The notes beneath the pieces are model-generated. The model made no database searches, was not told the DNA's origin, and saw only the letters and a list, made by a program, of their open reading frames with translations. Shown piece after piece: positions 5,539 to 6,281 of a stretch of 6,281 bases of DNA. A program made the translations under genes and the position numbers. The stretch is from Nitrosarchaeum sp. (GTDB lineage: Archaea > Thermoproteota > Nitrososphaeria > Nitrososphaerales > Nitrosopumilaceae): assembly GCA_013140415.1 (NCBI GenBank), contig JABFSW010000127.1, forward strand, positions 1 to 6,281, in the 5' to 3' direction. Positions within the stretch are counted from its first letter, which is position 1, and each line of letters begins with the position of its first letter.

Positions 5539-6281
5539 ATGTTTGGACGAAAATCTAATAGTGATTTAAAATCCAAATCTGAGGTTAAATTTCCACATAT
5601 TGGTAGTCTTGCATCAATTTTGAAAAATGAGTCTATCCCTGTACAAAATATTCCAATATCTGCTCCTACGGTGAATTCTGAGCCTGATTTACCAAAATCT
5701 TCCACCAGTAAATCTGTAAATCTGATTCAGGAAGTTCAAAAATTTGATGATAAGACAATTAAACCATTTATCGATTATACAGAAGGTAGTATCTTTTATC
5801 CCATATTATCTAATATCGGAGAAACAGAGGATAACATCTCGTATTTGGATGATTTAGTCTCTGATGGTATTTTGGCTAAACACATCTATGAAAAATTAAT
5901 TGTTTGTCCTATACATCCCACTGTCTTTTCATCAAGCATGAGATTGTACTGTCCAAAGTGTCATTCAATGAATGTTGAGAAATTAAATCTATTTGAGCAT
6001 AAAAAATGTGGCTATATTGCTGAAAGTAAGAATTTTGATTTTTCAAATATTGATCACTCTATTTGCCCTTCATGTCTAAAAGAAATCAAAAATTTTGAAA
6101 AAGAAATTAGAGTTCCTGCAATGTGGTATCAATGTGAAGATTGTATAGAAAAATTTGACAATGCTGTGATAAAGCTTCATTGTAGAAAACATGATCATGA
6201 TTTTGATACAAATTCTGGAAAATTTATTACTACGTTTTGCTACAAGTTAAAAAATTCAGATATATCTAATATTTCTGATAC
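5539..6281 (+). CDS. TackOD1-like zinc-ribbon protein (3' end missing)
   Basis: The first 247 codons are open to the right edge with no stop. Residues 1-70 are Ser/Lys/Pro-rich, without signal peptide, and look disordered. From about residue 95 the sequence resembles thaumarchaeal output domain 1 (TackOD1): YLDDLVSDGILAKHIYEKL, then ribbon-like pairs C123-x2-H126, C138-x2-C141, C157-G, C176-x2-C179 and C199-x2-C202, and a last C215 with H218 and H220. The order and spacing (a CxxC, a lone KKCG, CPSC, a QCEDC and a trailing C) match what I remember of that family, where the cysteines are thought to bind zinc and the domain often follows signalling modules such as receiver domains. Here it follows only a disordered tail; what lies beyond the edge is unknown, and a membrane or effector segment is possible. 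An in-frame TGA five codons upstream and GAGGTG at 5525 support the start. It is divergent from the pilus operon. Function is unknown; the family call is from memory. Confidence 0.75.
   Translation, partial: MFGRKSNSDLKSKSEVKFPHIGSLASILKNESIPVQNIPISAPTVNSEPDLPKSSTSKSVNLIQEVQKFDDKTIKPFIDYTEGSIFYPILSNIGETEDNISYLDDLVSDGILAKHIYEKLIVCPIHPTVFSSSMRLYCPKCHSMNVEKLNLFEHKKCGYIAESKNFDFSNIDHSICPSCLKEIKNFEKEIRVPAMWYQCEDCIEKFDNAVIKLHCRKHDHDFDTNSGKFITTFCYKLKNSDISNISD

Noticed and set aside
5498..5539. A 13-codon frame MVCVLLLCYEVYI ending in TAATG overlapping the zinc-ribbon start
   Set aside because: The one-base stop/start overlap is suggestive, but the frame is very short, has no ribosome site, and covers the Shine-Dalgarno sequence of the real gene, so chance is the simpler explanation.
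1..6281. CRISPR array, transposase, toxin-antitoxin pair or prophage genes
   Set aside because: No regularly spaced direct repeats, terminal inverted repeats, transposase motifs or toxin-like small gene pairs were seen on either strand.

Overview
The window looks like a fragment of an ammonia-oxidising Thaumarchaeota (Nitrososphaerota) genome, probably of the Nitrosopumilus type. The base composition is strongly A+T rich. The genes belong to archaeal families: a TrmB-type regulator, an archaeal secretion/pilus ATPase with two separate FlaJ/TadC-like membrane proteins, and a zinc-ribbon protein resembling thaumarchaeal output domain 1 (TackOD1). First genes of units tend to lack a Shine-Dalgarno site, whereas a downstream gene has a clear GAGGT. 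The lineage is an inference from family content; no rRNA or ribosomal protein gene is present to confirm it.

Layout from left to right. Positions 1-475 (minus) hold the N-terminal 158 codons of a CxxCxxCC-type metal-chelating protein cut by the left edge. Positions 476-837 are non-coding, AT-rich DNA with a weak terminator signal and one 9-bp long-range inverted repeat. Positions 838-1787 (minus) hold a TrmB-family regulator preceded by a 34-codon small ORF whose stop codon overlaps the regulator start (ATGA), so the two probably form one unit. Positions 1788-1941 are a regulatory gap with a clean inverted repeat. Positions 1942-5400 (minus) are a tight three-gene operon, in transcription order: TadA/FlaI-like ATPase, TadB-like membrane protein, TadC-like membrane protein. 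Positions 5401-5538 are a divergent promoter region with two palindromes. Positions 5539-6281 (plus) hold a TackOD1-like zinc-ribbon protein cut by the right edge.

How they work together. The ATPase and the two T2SSF-domain proteins form the cytoplasmic motor and inner-membrane platform of a type IV filament of the archaeal Tad-like kind, with two single-domain platform proteins instead of the one long two-domain FlaJ/ArlJ of the archaellum. No pilin, prepilin peptidase or FlaH/ArlH is visible, so those parts must lie elsewhere or be absent. The divergent zinc-ribbon gene shares a palindrome-bearing promoter region with this operon and could be a dedicated partner or regulator, but that is a hypothesis. 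The TrmB unit downstream may regulate this locus or something unrelated; the sequence does not decide.
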